Below the pieces are notes generated by a model that saw nothing but the letters and a program-made list of their open reading frames with translations, made no database searches and was not told the origin of the DNA. Below, one piece after another: positions 50,101-61,317 of a stretch of DNA of 64,000 nucleotides (the first letter of the stretch is position 1; every line of letters starts with the position of its first letter). The stretch spans positions 186,001-250,000 of the forward strand of contig NZ_FYDJ01000002.1 of the NCBI RefSeq assembly GCF_900187425.1, given 5' to 3'. The DNA is from Pseudomonas sp. Irchel s3h14 (GTDB taxonomy: Bacteria > Pseudomonadota > Gammaproteobacteria > Pseudomonadales > Pseudomonadaceae). The translations under genes and the position numbers were made by a program.

Positions 50101-51361
50101 AGGCCCGACCCAGCACGAGTTGCAGCAGCCCTGCCAGAATCAGTGACGGCAGGGTTGCGCCGATGTCCGGATACAGATTAGCCAGCAAATGATAGGTGCT
50201 CACCCCGCCCAACCAGGCGAGCAACGCCGGCCAGCGCAATGCGGCTGACGCCACGCGAGTACTGCGTTTGCGCAGGATGAAGTGATCCACCAGCACCACG
50301 CCGAACAGCGGCGCAAACACCGAACCGATCAACAGCAGGAAGTTCTGGTACTGGGCCAATGGCGCCAGGCACGCGATCAGTGTGCAGATCACGCCGATGG
50401 CCAAGGCCAGGTGCTCGACTTTCAAGCGCAACAAAATTCCGCTCGAAACGGCCGCCGAGTGAATATCGGCAAAAGCATTTTCCGACTCGTCCAACAGGAT
50501 CAGCAGCAGCGGAATCCCGAGGCCAGCACCAGCCAATGCCAACAGCAAGGCATTCACTTCACCGCTCGGCGCAAACGCCAGGGTGTAGGCCACACCGAGG
50601 CTCATCAGCCAGAAGTTACCGATAAAGAAGCCCAGTGCCGTGCCGCCGAACACGTTTTTCGCACGCTTGCCGAAACGCGAGTAGTCGGCAATCAGTGGCA
50701 GCCAGGACAACGGCATGGCGATGGCAATGTCGAAGCCCACGGCGAACGACATCGAACCGTCTCCGGCCTGCGCCCACAACGCCGCCAGATCAGCCTTGGC
50801 GAACAGGTTCCAGGTCAGCCAGATGCACGCGGCCAGCAGCAACCAGATGCCCCACTTGCGCAGGATCTGACGGACGAATGTCAGCGGACCACTGACGGCC
50901 AGCAAGGTCGCCAAACCACCAAAGAACACGGTCCACAACAGCGGATTCGACAACAGACCGCCTTCGCTGAACGCCCGCGCGCCGAGCAGGCTGGCAGCGT
51001 CGCGCATGACGATGATTTCGAACGAGCCCCAACCGATCAGTTGCAGCAGATTCAGCACGGCCGGCAGGCTCGCGCCTTTTGCACCGAGGCTGAGCTTGAG
51101 CGCGGTCATCGACGACAGGCCGGTGTCGCTGCCGATCACGCCGACGGCGGCCAGCAGCAAAACGCCGACCAGGGTGCCGAGGAAGATGGCCAGCAACGAG
51201 CCGGACAGGCCCAGACCTGGCGCGAGCAGAGCGCCGGTCTGCAGGACCATCAGGCCGATGCCGAGGGAGAACCACAGGGAAAACAGATCGCGACCGCCAA
51301 AGACACGTTTGTCGATCGGAACCGCAGAATCCGGGGAGTAAGTGCTGGGTTGAATGCTCAA
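50069..51361 (-). CDS. cytX: Hydroxymethylpyrimidine transporter CytX
   Basis: Twelve-helix permease of the nucleobase:cation symporter-1 family, 430 residues, starting with a polar N-terminus and the segment FSLWFSLGIGLMVLQTG. The CytX assignment rests on its position 157 bp downstream of thiC and on the CytX-like opening. It would supply the thiamine pyrimidine precursor made by ThiC. A terminator and REP palindrome lie between the two genes, so cytX may be transcribed partly on its own. Confidence 0.85.
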   Translation of the reverse strand: MSIQPSTYSPDSAVPIDKRVFGGRDLFSLWFSLGIGLMVLQTGALLAPGLGLSGSLLAIFLGTLVGVLLLAAVGVIGSDTGLSSMTALKLSLGAKGASLPAVLNLLQLIGWGSFEIIVMRDAASLLGARAFSEGGLLSNPLLWTVFFGGLATLLAVSGPLTFVRQILRKWGIWLLLAACIWLTWNLFAKADLAALWAQAGDGSMSFAVGFDIAIAMPLSWLPLIADYSRFGKRAKNVFGGTALGFFIGNFWLMSLGVAYTLAFAPSGEVNALLLALAGAGLGIPLLLILLDESENAFADIHSAAVSSGILLRLKVEHLALAIGVICTLIACLAPLAQYQNFLLLIGSVFAPLFGVVLVDHFILRKRSTRVASAALRWPALLAWLGGVSTYHLLANLYPDIGATLPSLILAGLLQLVLGRAFSYGQETARA

Positions 51362-51408
51362 GGGTGTTATCTCAGAGGGACACTTGTTGTTCTTTTGATC
51401 GCCGAACC

Positions 51409-51476
51409 TGTAGGAGCAAGGCTTGCCCGCGATGGCGATCTCGAGGACGCCATCGCGGGCAAGCCTTGCTCCTACA
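51409..51476. repeat. Perfect 29-bp inverted repeat (REP palindrome)
   Basis: Arms reading tgtaggagcaaggcttgccc (and nine more bases ending gatggcg) are exactly repeated in inverse orientation around an 11-bp loop. It lies between cytX and thiC. The outer end merges with the U-tract of the thiC terminator. Confidence 0.92.
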
Positions 51477-51510
51477 AAAAGCAGCGCCAGCCTTGATAGG
51501 CCGGCGCTGC
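51476..51510 (-). terminator. Terminator of thiC
   Basis: Stem gcagcgccagcc / ggccggcgctgc (one mismatch) with the A-run at 51476-51480 forms a minus-strand terminator 8 bp after thiC. Confidence 0.85.
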
Positions 51511-51518
51511 GGATCAGA

Positions 51519-53669
<2,151 letters not shown>

Positions 53670-53683
53670 ACAAGAACCCGGCC

Positions 53684-53713
53684 AGTCTAGACACAACTGG
53701 CAAAGAACGCCAA
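53684..53713 (-). promoter_or_regulatory. Candidate thiC promoter
   Basis: On the minus strand a -35 TTGGCG and a -10 TAGACT are separated by 18 bp. The predicted start would be just before the riboswitch. Both hexamers are only moderate matches. Confidence 0.4.
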
Positions 53714-53871
53714 CACCGCGGTAAACACCATGATGAATGGCGCAATTACAGGATTGTTGCGGTCGTTGCGCACAACTACACTCGCTACGCCATACCGCGC
53801 CTTGACGCTGTATGAGCCGCGCCGTAGCCTTGGCGCTCAAATTATCAGCGTAATTTTTTAGGGATGGCCTC

Positions 53872-55311
53872 ATGCTGCGCAAACTCTCACTGGCCCTTGC
53901 CGTGTCTTGTGCGTCCAATGGAATGGCCTGGGCAGCAGAAGCGCCCTTATCGACCAAGAACGATCTGGTCAGCGTCTATCAGGAAGCGGTGGACAACAAC
54001 GCCGACCTTGCTGCAGCCATCGCTCAATATGGCGCTCAGAAAGAAGTCGTGCCCCAGGCCCGCGCCGGGCTGCTGCCGAACCTCTCTGGCGGCGCCGAAG
54101 TGGCCAACGTACGTACTTCGATCGATCAGCCTTCGTCCACCTTCAGCCGCAATGCTCATTCGTATCAGGCAACTCTGGCGCAACCGCTGTTCCGAGCCGA
54201 TCGCTGGTTCCAGTTTCAGGCCGCCAAGGACGTTAATGAACAGGCCGCGTTGCAACTCTCGGCGACCCAGCAAAACCTGATCCTGCAGACCGCCGAAAGC
54301 TACTTCAACGTATTGCGCACCCAGGACAACCTGGCCTCGACCAAGGCTGAAGAAGCCGCATTTAAACGCCAGCTCGATCAATCCAACGAGCGCTTTGATG
54401 TCGGCCTGTCGGACAAGACCGACGTGCTGCAATCACAAGCCAGCTACGACACCGCGCGAGCCAACCGGATCCTCGCACAGCGTCAGGTGGATGATGCGTT
54501 CGAAGCCCTGATCACCCTGACCAACCGTCAGTACAACTCGATCTGGGGCATTGTCCACACCCTGCCGATCCTGCCGCCATCACCGAACGACGCCAAAGCC
54601 TGGGTCGATACGGCGGCCAAGCAGAACCTCAACTTGTTGGCCAGCAACTACGCCGTCAGCGCCGCTGAAGAAACCCTCAAGCAGCGCAAGGCAGGCCATG
54701 CGCCGACCCTGGATGCAGTCGCGAAGTATGAAAAAGGCGATAACGATGCCTTGGGCTTCAGCAACCCGAATGTCTTCGGCTCGCCTTACAAGGGCGACGT
54801 TGACCAGACCACCGTGGGTCTGCAACTGAATATCCCGATCTACAGCGGCGGCCTGATCAACTCCCAGGTGCGTCAATCGTATGCACAGCTGGATCAGTCC
54901 GAGCAGCAACGTGAAGCCCTGCGCCGGCAAATCGTCGAAAGCACCCGCAACCTGCACCGCGCAGTGAACACCGACGTCGAGCAGGTGCAGGCGCGCAAGC
55001 AGTCGATCATCTCCAACCAGAGCGCGGTGGAAGCGACCGAAATCGGTTATCAGGTGGGCACACGAAACATCGTCGACGTGCTGGATGCCCAGCGTCAGCT
55101 GTACACCTCGGTGCGCGACTACAACAACACGCGTTATGACTACATACTCGACAACCTGCGTTTGAAGCAGGCCGCGGGCACCTTGAACCCGGGGGATTTG
55201 CAGGACCTGGCGCGTTACCTCAAGGCTGATTACAACCCGGACAAAGACTTCCTGCCGCCGGACCTGGCGAAGGCTGCGGCAGAGCAACTCAAAGCCCGTC
55301 CTTCATTGTAG
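53872..55311 (+). CDS. tolC: TolC-family outer-membrane channel
   Basis: Outer-membrane export duct for type I secretion and efflux systems. The 479 residues have a signal peptide (about 1-21, cut after AWA) and two tandem OEP repeats with long coiled helices (FKRQLDQSNERFDVGLSDKT; IVESTRNLHRAVNTD). It is next to thiC as in P. aeruginosa. The TAG stop is part of the REP sequence that follows. Confidence 0.95.
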   Translation: MLRKLSLALAVSCASNGMAWAAEAPLSTKNDLVSVYQEAVDNNADLAAAIAQYGAQKEVVPQARAGLLPNLSGGAEVANVRTSIDQPSSTFSRNAHSYQATLAQPLFRADRWFQFQAAKDVNEQAALQLSATQQNLILQTAESYFNVLRTQDNLASTKAEEAAFKRQLDQSNERFDVGLSDKTDVLQSQASYDTARANRILAQRQVDDAFEALITLTNRQYNSIWGIVHTLPILPPSPNDAKAWVDTAAKQNLNLLASNYAVSAAEETLKQRKAGHAPTLDAVAKYEKGDNDALGFSNPNVFGSPYKGDVDQTTVGLQLNIPIYSGGLINSQVRQSYAQLDQSEQQREALRRQIVESTRNLHRAVNTDVEQVQARKQSIISNQSAVEATEIGYQVGTRNIVDVLDAQRQLYTSVRDYNNTRYDYILDNLRLKQAAGTLNPGDLQDLARYLKADYNPDKDFLPPDLAKAAAEQLKARPSL

Positions 55312-55387
55312 GAGCGGCCGGGCGGCGTTCCGTTTGCCCGCGATGGCGTTCTCAATATCGCCATCGCCAGCAAGCTGTGCTCCTACA
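55307..55387. repeat. Degenerate REP pair between tolC and waaA
   Basis: The left arm starts tgtaggagcgg and is interrupted by a GC-rich segment before tttgcccgcgatggcg. The right arm reads cgccatcgccagcaagctgt and ends gctcctaca. The 78-bp gap between the converging genes is all repeat, and the tolC stop codon lies within it. Confidence 0.75.
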
Positions 55388-55389
55388 GG

Positions 55390-56667
55390 TTAGCGCTGAA
55401 TCAACTTATCCAACCCATCCAGCAACCGCTGCAACGCGCCCTGATTGGTGCGCATCACTTTCAACCCCGCCTCCGCCATCCGCTGCGCATCGCGCGGCAA
55501 CTCGAACAGCCGCTGCACCGCCAGCGCCAGACCTTCGGCATCTTCCACTTCCTGCAACGCCCCGGCACTGCGCAACTGCGTGGCGATTTCAAGGAAATTG
55601 AACAGGTGCGGTCCGCTCAACACCGGTTTCGCCAGAGCCGCCGGTTCCAGCAAGTTATGCCCGCCGTTCGGCACCAGACTGCCGCCAACAAAAGCGCTGT
55701 CAGCCAAGGCATACAGAAACAGCAACTCGCCCATGGTGTCGCCCAGCAGCACCGACGTATCGGCGGTGACGGGATCGCCAGCGGAACGACGAACCGTGGC
55801 GAAACCCTGCTGCCGACACAACTCGAACACTGAATTGAATCGCTCTGGATGGCGCGGCACCAGAATCAGCAACGCATCGGGATGATTGGCCAGCAACTGA
55901 CGATGAGCCGCCAGCACCACTTCGTCCTCACCTTCGTGAGTACTCGCGGCGATCCACACCGGGCGCTCCTGCGCCTGCCATTGCGATCGCAACTCGGCAG
56001 CACGCTGAAGCAGTGCCGGGTCGATGGTCAGGTCAAACTTGATCGAACCGGTCACTTCCACGGTTTGCGAACGTGCACCCAAATCGCGGAAGCGCTGCGC
56101 CTCGGCCTCGGTCTGCACCGCGAACAGGCTCATCTCGGCGAGCATCGGCTGAGTCAGCTTGCCGAAGCGGCCATAACCCTTGGCCGAACGCTCAGACAGT
56201 CGAGCGTTGGCCAGGGCCACGGGAATCCCGCGCCTGGCGCACTGATGGATATGGTTCGGCCAGAGCTCGGTCTCCATGATCACCGCCAGTTTCGGCTGAA
56301 CCCGATCAAGGAATCGCTTCGCTGCGCAAGGCAAGTCGTAAGGCAAATAGCAGTGCTGAATGCGCGGCTCATTGGCGAACAGCGCGTGGATGCGCTCCGA
56401 ACCGGTCGGGGTCATGCAGGTCACGGTAATGGGCAACTGTGGATAACGTTGCAGCAAGGCGCGAATCATCGGCGCCGCGGCAATGCTTTCGCCCACCGAC
56501 ACCGCGTGCACCCAGATGCCGCCCGTTTTCATCGTCGGTAACCCGACGGAGAAACGTTCGCCAATGCGTTTGGCATACGCCGGCGCCTTGCGCGCCCGCA
56601 GCCAAAGCCGAATCGCTACCAGTGGCAGCCCCAGGTAAAACAGCGCGGTGTAGAGAGTTCTATTCAT
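55390..56667 (-). CDS. waaA: 3-deoxy-D-manno-octulosonic acid transferase
   Basis: Inner-membrane-associated GT-B/GT30 enzyme that adds Kdo residues to lipid IVA. The 425 residues include an N-terminal membrane anchor (LYTALFYLGLPLVAIRLWL), the conserved VHAVSVGESIAA with catalytic Glu, and the C-terminal donor site (SFVGGSLVPNGGHNLLEPAA). Acts in the same LPS pathway as hldE and msbA at the window end. Confidence 0.97.
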   Translation of the reverse strand: MNRTLYTALFYLGLPLVAIRLWLRARKAPAYAKRIGERFSVGLPTMKTGGIWVHAVSVGESIAAAPMIRALLQRYPQLPITVTCMTPTGSERIHALFANEPRIQHCYLPYDLPCAAKRFLDRVQPKLAVIMETELWPNHIHQCARRGIPVALANARLSERSAKGYGRFGKLTQPMLAEMSLFAVQTEAEAQRFRDLGARSQTVEVTGSIKFDLTIDPALLQRAAELRSQWQAQERPVWIAASTHEGEDEVVLAAHRQLLANHPDALLILVPRHPERFNSVFELCRQQGFATVRRSAGDPVTADTSVLLGDTMGELLFLYALADSAFVGGSLVPNGGHNLLEPAALAKPVLSGPHLFNFLEIATQLRSAGALQEVEDAEGLALAVQRLFELPRDAQRMAEAGLKVMRTNQGALQRLLDGLDKLIQR

Positions 56668-56678
56668 GGCGGCGGAGT

Positions 56679-57581
56679 TTATCGGCTTTTTTCACCGATC
56701 GTCTGCAAGTGCACGGCAAAACGTTCCGCCAACCAACGAGCCGCCGGCCCCAGAGGTTCATCGCGGCGCCAGACCAACTCCACCACCAGCGCTGGCGGGG
56801 TCCATTCGCTGACCAGTTCGACCATCAGATCCTGATACGCCGGGTACTGCACCACGTGGCGCGGCAGCCAGGCCCAACCGAGTCCGCGCACCAGCCATTC
56901 AGCCATCACGTAGAAACTGTCGGCCCGCCAGACTTGCGGGCTGGCAGGTTCGCTGCCGGGATAGACACTCGACTGTGTGGACATCAGCAACTGACGATGC
57001 TGCGCCAGTTGCTGACAATCCACCTGAGCCTGTTTCGCCAGTGGATGGCCGACGCCGCACACCGTGACCATTTCGACGCTGCCCAACACCCGCCGCTCGA
57101 GCGCTTCGGGAATCTGGTCGTGATAAAACAGCAACCCCAGATCGGCCCGACGCTCCACCAGTTTGCGCGCCACATCGCCCTGGGCGGCGCTGGTCAGCTG
57201 CACTTCAAGGCTGGGAAATTGTTGAGCCAGGGCTTCGAAGCTTTCGATGATCGGCTGATAGGGCATCGCCTCATCCTGAGCCACACGCAAACGCGCCTCC
57301 TGGCCGCGCATCATGGCCAACGCCCGACCGTTAAGGCGTTCGCATTGGCGCAGCACTTCCCGCGCCTCATCCAGCAATGCGTTTCCGGCCTCGGTGAGTT
57401 TCGGCTGGCGGCCGCTGCTACGGTCGAACAGGCTGACGCCCAAGTCCTCTTCCAGCAGCGCAATCGAACTGCTGACCGCCGACTGCGCCTTGCGATGATC
57501 CCGCGCTACCGCAGAAAACGAACGCTGCTCCGCTACGCTGACAAACAGCCGCAGCTGCTCCAGATTCCATTGCGTGTTCAT
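56679..57581 (-). CDS. LysR-family transcriptional regulator
   Basis: DNA-binding regulator of 300 residues: an N-terminal winged helix-turn-helix (LRLFVSVAEQRSFSAVARDH and on to about 65) and a periplasmic-binding-like effector domain (about 90-290). Divergent from the SMR transporter gene 104 bp away, the usual layout for a regulator and its target. The effector is unknown. Confidence 0.93.
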   Translation of the reverse strand: MNTQWNLEQLRLFVSVAEQRSFSAVARDHRKAQSAVSSSIALLEEDLGVSLFDRSSGRQPKLTEAGNALLDEAREVLRQCERLNGRALAMMRGQEARLRVAQDEAMPYQPIIESFEALAQQFPSLEVQLTSAAQGDVARKLVERRADLGLLFYHDQIPEALERRVLGSVEMVTVCGVGHPLAKQAQVDCQQLAQHRQLLMSTQSSVYPGSEPASPQVWRADSFYVMAEWLVRGLGWAWLPRHVVQYPAYQDLMVELVSEWTPPALVVELVWRRDEPLGPAARWLAERFAVHLQTIGEKSR

Positions 57582-57684
57582 GGCTCAACCCATCTTCAGA
57601 ACAGATAGGTAATGACTTTACCGCATCTGGAGAATCTCTAAAATGCCGACCTCAGAAAGCAACACTTCACACGAGGATGCACCT

Positions 57685-58017
57685 ATGACCGCTTACTACT
57701 ACCTGGCCATTGCCATCTGCGCCGAAGTGATCGCCACCGTTTCGATGAAAGCGGTCAAAGGCTTCAGCACCCCGCTGCCGCTGATTCTGGTTATTGTCGG
57801 TTACGGCATTGCCTTCTGGATGCTCACGCTGGTGGTGCGCAGCGTTCCGGTGGGCGTGGCTTACGCGGTGTGGGCCGGCATGGGGATCGTGATGGTCAGC
57901 GTCGCGGCGCTGTTTATCTACGGGCAGAAGCTGGATGTGCCGGCGATGCTGGGGATGGCGCTCATCGTACTGGGCGTCGTCGTCATCCAACTCTTCTCCA
58001 AAACCGCCGGGCACTAA
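57685..58017 (+). CDS. EmrE-type small multidrug resistance transporter
   Basis: Four-helix, 110-residue inner-membrane antiporter of the SMR family, active as a dual-topology dimer. Glu14 in the first helix (AICAEVIATVSMKA) is the proton/substrate site, and AYAVWAGMGIV matches the conserved third-helix motif. The ATG at 57685 follows GAGG. A longer frame begins 14 codons earlier but the extension is polar and atypical. Confidence 0.93.
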   Translation: MTAYYYLAIAICAEVIATVSMKAVKGFSTPLPLILVIVGYGIAFWMLTLVVRSVPVGVAYAVWAGMGIVMVSVAALFIYGQKLDVPAMLGMALIVLGVVVIQLFSKTAGH

Positions 58018-58036
58018 GACCTGAATCACGATCCAT

Positions 58037-58126
58037 TGTGGGAGCGGGCTTGCTCGCGAAAGCGGTATGTCAGTCAACATTTGTGTCGACTGGCACACCG
58101 CTTTCGCGAGCAAGCCCGCTCCCACA
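58037..58126. repeat. REP pair, second subtype, after the SMR gene
   Basis: Perfect 30-bp arms start tgtgggagcgggcttgctcg at 58037 and end in the exact inverse at 58126, with about 30 bp between. Same subtype as the pair at 47.0 kb. Confidence 0.92.
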
Positions 58127-58217
58127 GGATTTTGCATTCGCCGTGTTGATCGCCAGCAAAACCTCCAATCTTCGAGTCTGTATACTGCGCCCTCGTCTTG
58201 AACACTGAGGTCGCTGC

Positions 58218-59393
58218 ATGCCATCCATGATTTCCACCGACGTTCTGATTGTCGGCGCTGGTGTCGCCGGCCTCTGGCTGAATGCGCGCCTGCGCCGCCA
58301 GGGTTTTTCGACCGTGCTGGTGGAAAGCGCCAGCCTCGGTGGCGGGCAGAGCGTGAAATCCCAAGGCATCATCCATGGCGGCGCCAAGTACGCACTGCAT
58401 GGCGCCCTGACCGGCGCCTCGGAAGCCATCGCCGACATGCCTCGGCGCTGGCGTGAAGCCTTGGCCGGTGACGGCGAGCTGGACCTGACCGGCGTGCGCC
58501 TGCTGTCCGAAGCTCATTACCTCTGGTCCCCCGGCACGATCGCTGGCAACCTCACCAGCTTCTTCGCCAGCAAGGCCGTGCGCGGTCGTGTCGATCAGGT
58601 CAAGGGCGAGCAACTGCCGCCCGCCCTGCAAGACAAGCGTTTCAAGGGTAAGGTCTATCGTCTGGCGGAACTGGTGATCGACGTGCCAAGCCTGATCCAG
58701 CGCCTGGCCGATCTGGCGGGTGATGGCCTGCTCGCCGGTCAGAACATCGAACCGCTGCTGGAAGGTGGAAAACTGGTCGGCCTGAAGGTTGACGAGCGCG
58801 AGATTCGCGCCCAGCGCATCGTCTTGAGCGCCGGTGCCGGTACGGCAGCGCTACTCGAAGCGCTGGGGCTGAGCCAACCCGCCATGCAACGCCGGCCGTT
58901 GCACATGATCATCGCCAAAGGTCCCGGCCTCAAACCGCTGTACGCCCACTGCCTGGGCGGCGGCACCAAGCCGCGCATTACCGTGACCACCCATCCGGCC
59001 GCCGATGGCCAATGGGTCTGGTATCTGGGCGGTGATATCGCTGAAGCCGAAGGTGTTGCACGCGATCCCGCCGAGCAAATCGCCACGGCGCAGAAAGAAC
59101 TCGGCCAGTTGCTGCCATGGATCGATCTGAGCACCGCGCAATGGGCCACCCTTCGAGTGGATCGCGCCGAGCCACTGCAATCGGGACTGACCCGTCCTGA
59201 CAATGCATTCCTTGCCGAAGAAGGCCGGCTGCTGGTCGGCTGGCCAACCAAACTGGCGCTGGCTCCGGACTTTGCTGATCGCGTCATCGCCTCCCTGCAG
59301 CGCGACGGCATCCAGCCAAGCCATTCTGCCCCGCTGCCCGACCTGCCAAAACCGCCGATGGGCGTGCCTGCCTGGGAGCAACTGCTGCCATGA
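58218..59393 (+). CDS. FAD-dependent oxidoreductase (DAO fold)
   Basis: The 391-residue protein begins with the dinucleotide-binding motif VLIVGAGVAGLWLNARL and continues as a glycine-oxidase-like FAD protein. GAGG lies 7 nt before the ATG. Overlaps the aldo/keto reductase gene by ATGA. Substrate unknown; conserved in P. aeruginosa at the same place. Confidence 0.9.
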   Translation: MPSMISTDVLIVGAGVAGLWLNARLRRQGFSTVLVESASLGGGQSVKSQGIIHGGAKYALHGALTGASEAIADMPRRWREALAGDGELDLTGVRLLSEAHYLWSPGTIAGNLTSFFASKAVRGRVDQVKGEQLPPALQDKRFKGKVYRLAELVIDVPSLIQRLADLAGDGLLAGQNIEPLLEGGKLVGLKVDEREIRAQRIVLSAGAGTAALLEALGLSQPAMQRRPLHMIIAKGPGLKPLYAHCLGGGTKPRITVTTHPAADGQWVWYLGGDIAEAEGVARDPAEQIATAQKELGQLLPWIDLSTAQWATLRVDRAEPLQSGLTRPDNAFLAEEGRLLVGWPTKLALAPDFADRVIASLQRDGIQPSHSAPLPDLPKPPMGVPAWEQLLP

Positions 59394-60202
59394 GCCAACC
59401 GACCCTGCACGATCTGCATCGCCCGTTGGGCAGCACCGGCCTGCTGGTTTCGCCATTGGGCCTGGGCACCGTAAAACTCGGCCGCGACCAAGGCGTGAAA
59501 TACCCCAACGGTTTCCAGATTCCCGATGATGACGAAGCGCGCATGCTGCTCAAACTCGCGCGCGACCTGGGCATCAACCTGATCGACACTGCCCCGGCCT
59601 ATGGCCGCAGCGAAGAACGCCTCGGTCCATTGCTGCGGGGTCAGCGTCAGGACTGGGTGATCGTCAGCAAGGTCGGCGAAGAGTTTGCCGACGGTCAGTC
59701 CCATCACGACTTCAGCGCCGCTCATACCCGGCTCTCGGTCGAGCGCAGTCTGCAACGGCTGGAAACGGACTTCATCGATCTGGTGCTGGTGCACTCCGAC
59801 GGCAACGACCTGGCGATCCTCAATGACAGCGAGGTCTATGCGACCCTCGCGGCGCTGAAGAGCGAAGGCAAAATTCGCGGCTTCGGTTTTTCCGGAAAAA
59901 CCGTCGAAGGCGGTTTGAAGGCTCTGGAACAAGGTGATTGCGCGATGGTCACCTACAATCTGAACGAGCAGAACGAGAAGCCGGTCATTGACTATGCTGC
60001 TGCTCACGGCAAAGCCATTCTGGTCAAAAAAGCCCTCGCCAGCGGTCATGTTTGCCTGAGCCCGGGCGTGGACCCTGTTCGCGCCAGCTTCGAGTTGTTG
60101 TTTGAACATCCGGGTGTTGCCAGTGCTATTGTCGGGACCATTAATCCGCTGCACCTCGCCCATAACGTCGCGACCGTTGCCCAGGTCCTACGTAGAAACT
60201 GA
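59390..60202 (+). CDS. Aldo/keto reductase
   Basis: TIM-barrel NADPH-dependent reductase-family protein, 270 residues. The Asp and Tyr of the catalytic tetrad lie in NLIDTAPAYGRSEERLG, with the later Lys in VSKVG and His in LVLVHSDG. Coupled to the upstream FAD gene; the pair may act on one substrate. Confidence 0.92.
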   Translation: MSQPTLHDLHRPLGSTGLLVSPLGLGTVKLGRDQGVKYPNGFQIPDDDEARMLLKLARDLGINLIDTAPAYGRSEERLGPLLRGQRQDWVIVSKVGEEFADGQSHHDFSAAHTRLSVERSLQRLETDFIDLVLVHSDGNDLAILNDSEVYATLAALKSEGKIRGFGFSGKTVEGGLKALEQGDCAMVTYNLNEQNEKPVIDYAAAHGKAILVKKALASGHVCLSPGVDPVRASFELLFEHPGVASAIVGTINPLHLAHNVATVAQVLRRN

Positions 60203-60234
60203 TGCCGCCCACGCGGCCTTAAGCAGGAGCCGAC

Positions 60235-61203
60235 ATGCCGCGTACGCTCATAAGAAAGAACCCGAGCAACTTCAAGACCCTGCCGTTATTCGTCGAAGCG
60301 ACTCCCGAAGGCCTGAGTTATCAAAGCGTCGGGATGCCGCTCAATTTCTCCCAGACGCTGCAACGTCGCCGCCCGGTGACGGTCGCCGACACTCAGCGGT
60401 TTTCGCTTGAACTGGCCAACCTCGGGGTCTCGGTGCGCCTGACCCTGCATTGGCAGAATCGCGATTACTGGGTGTTGGTCCGTCAGCGTCGGCAAGACCG
60501 CGGCGACGTGGTGCTCAAACTGATCTCCGGTTACGTGCCCGCCCATGAGCTGAACCTGCCGCTGCACACCGCGATTCAGGAAATTGCCGAAGAGTGTCTG
60601 CTGGAAACCCCGGAAGGCTGGCTCGGCGGACGCTTCAACGACACCTGGCTGCCGGCGCCCTACTCGTCCGCGCTGCATTATCGCGAAGCCCTGCCGTTTC
60701 GTCTGACACCGTTGTCCGGTTCGGCGCGGCCGGTGCGTTGCGCCAAGATGCAGTTGATCGAACGCCCGCGGGCTTACGTGCATTTGCCGACGGCTTCGCT
60801 GCAATTGATCTATGACTTGCGCCTGGACGTGCCCAAGGAAGCCAAATCCCTGAGCCTGTTTCATGTCGATGAACGACTGGAAGGCGATCAACTGGTGGCC
60901 CGGCTCGATCGAAAACGTCCCGACTTGTACTTGATGCCGCTGCAGGACGGCCAACCGATGGCCGAGCTCTATACCTTGAAAAAGGATCAGCTGTACCCGG
61001 CGAGTACTCGCGGGTTGTACCTGGCAGAGAGTTTTGCCCAGCAGGAAGGCTGGCTGGTGAGGGAAGAGCGGATTCGCTGGAAGGATTGGGTGCGGCAACA
61101 GGGCTTGAGCCCGCCGGGGAAGGATTCAGGTTTGGCGCGGTTGCGCGGGAAGGCGAAGCAATTGCTGAAGAGAATCGTACCGCGTAAAAAAGTCAGCTCC
61201 TGA
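60235..61203 (+). CDS. Hypothetical protein with Nudix-like segment
   Basis: A 322-residue soluble protein conserved in Pseudomonas next to the aldo/keto reductase. The segment IQEIAEECLLETPEGW near 105-120 resembles part of a Nudix box (REUxEE) but lacks the Arg and the following Gly, so hydrolase activity is doubtful. The C-terminus is basic. GGAG lies upstream of the ATG. Confidence 0.78.
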   Translation: MPRTLIRKNPSNFKTLPLFVEATPEGLSYQSVGMPLNFSQTLQRRRPVTVADTQRFSLELANLGVSVRLTLHWQNRDYWVLVRQRRQDRGDVVLKLISGYVPAHELNLPLHTAIQEIAEECLLETPEGWLGGRFNDTWLPAPYSSALHYREALPFRLTPLSGSARPVRCAKMQLIERPRAYVHLPTASLQLIYDLRLDVPKEAKSLSLFHVDERLEGDQLVARLDRKRPDLYLMPLQDGQPMAELYTLKKDQLYPASTRGLYLAESFAQQEGWLVREERIRWKDWVRQQGLSPPGKDSGLARLRGKAKQLLKRIVPRKKVSS

Positions 61204-61206
61204 GCT

Positions 61207-61314
61207 TGATCGTTCCCACGCTCTGCGTGGGAATGCAGCCCGGGACGCTCTGCGTCCCAAAGCGGACGCAGAGCGTCCATTGAGGCATTCCCACGCAGAG
61301 CGTGGGAACGATCA
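61207..61314. repeat. Nested inverted repeats between 60235 gene and hldE
   Basis: Outer 30-bp arms begin tgatcgttcccacgctctgc and are exactly inverted at the right end. Inside are the smaller hairpins gggacgctctgcgtccc and ggacgcagagcgtcc, which also pair with each other. This is a different repeat family from the REPs at 23, 36, 39, 51 and 55 kb. It lies between converging genes. Confidence 0.9.
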
Positions 61315-61317
61315 GTT

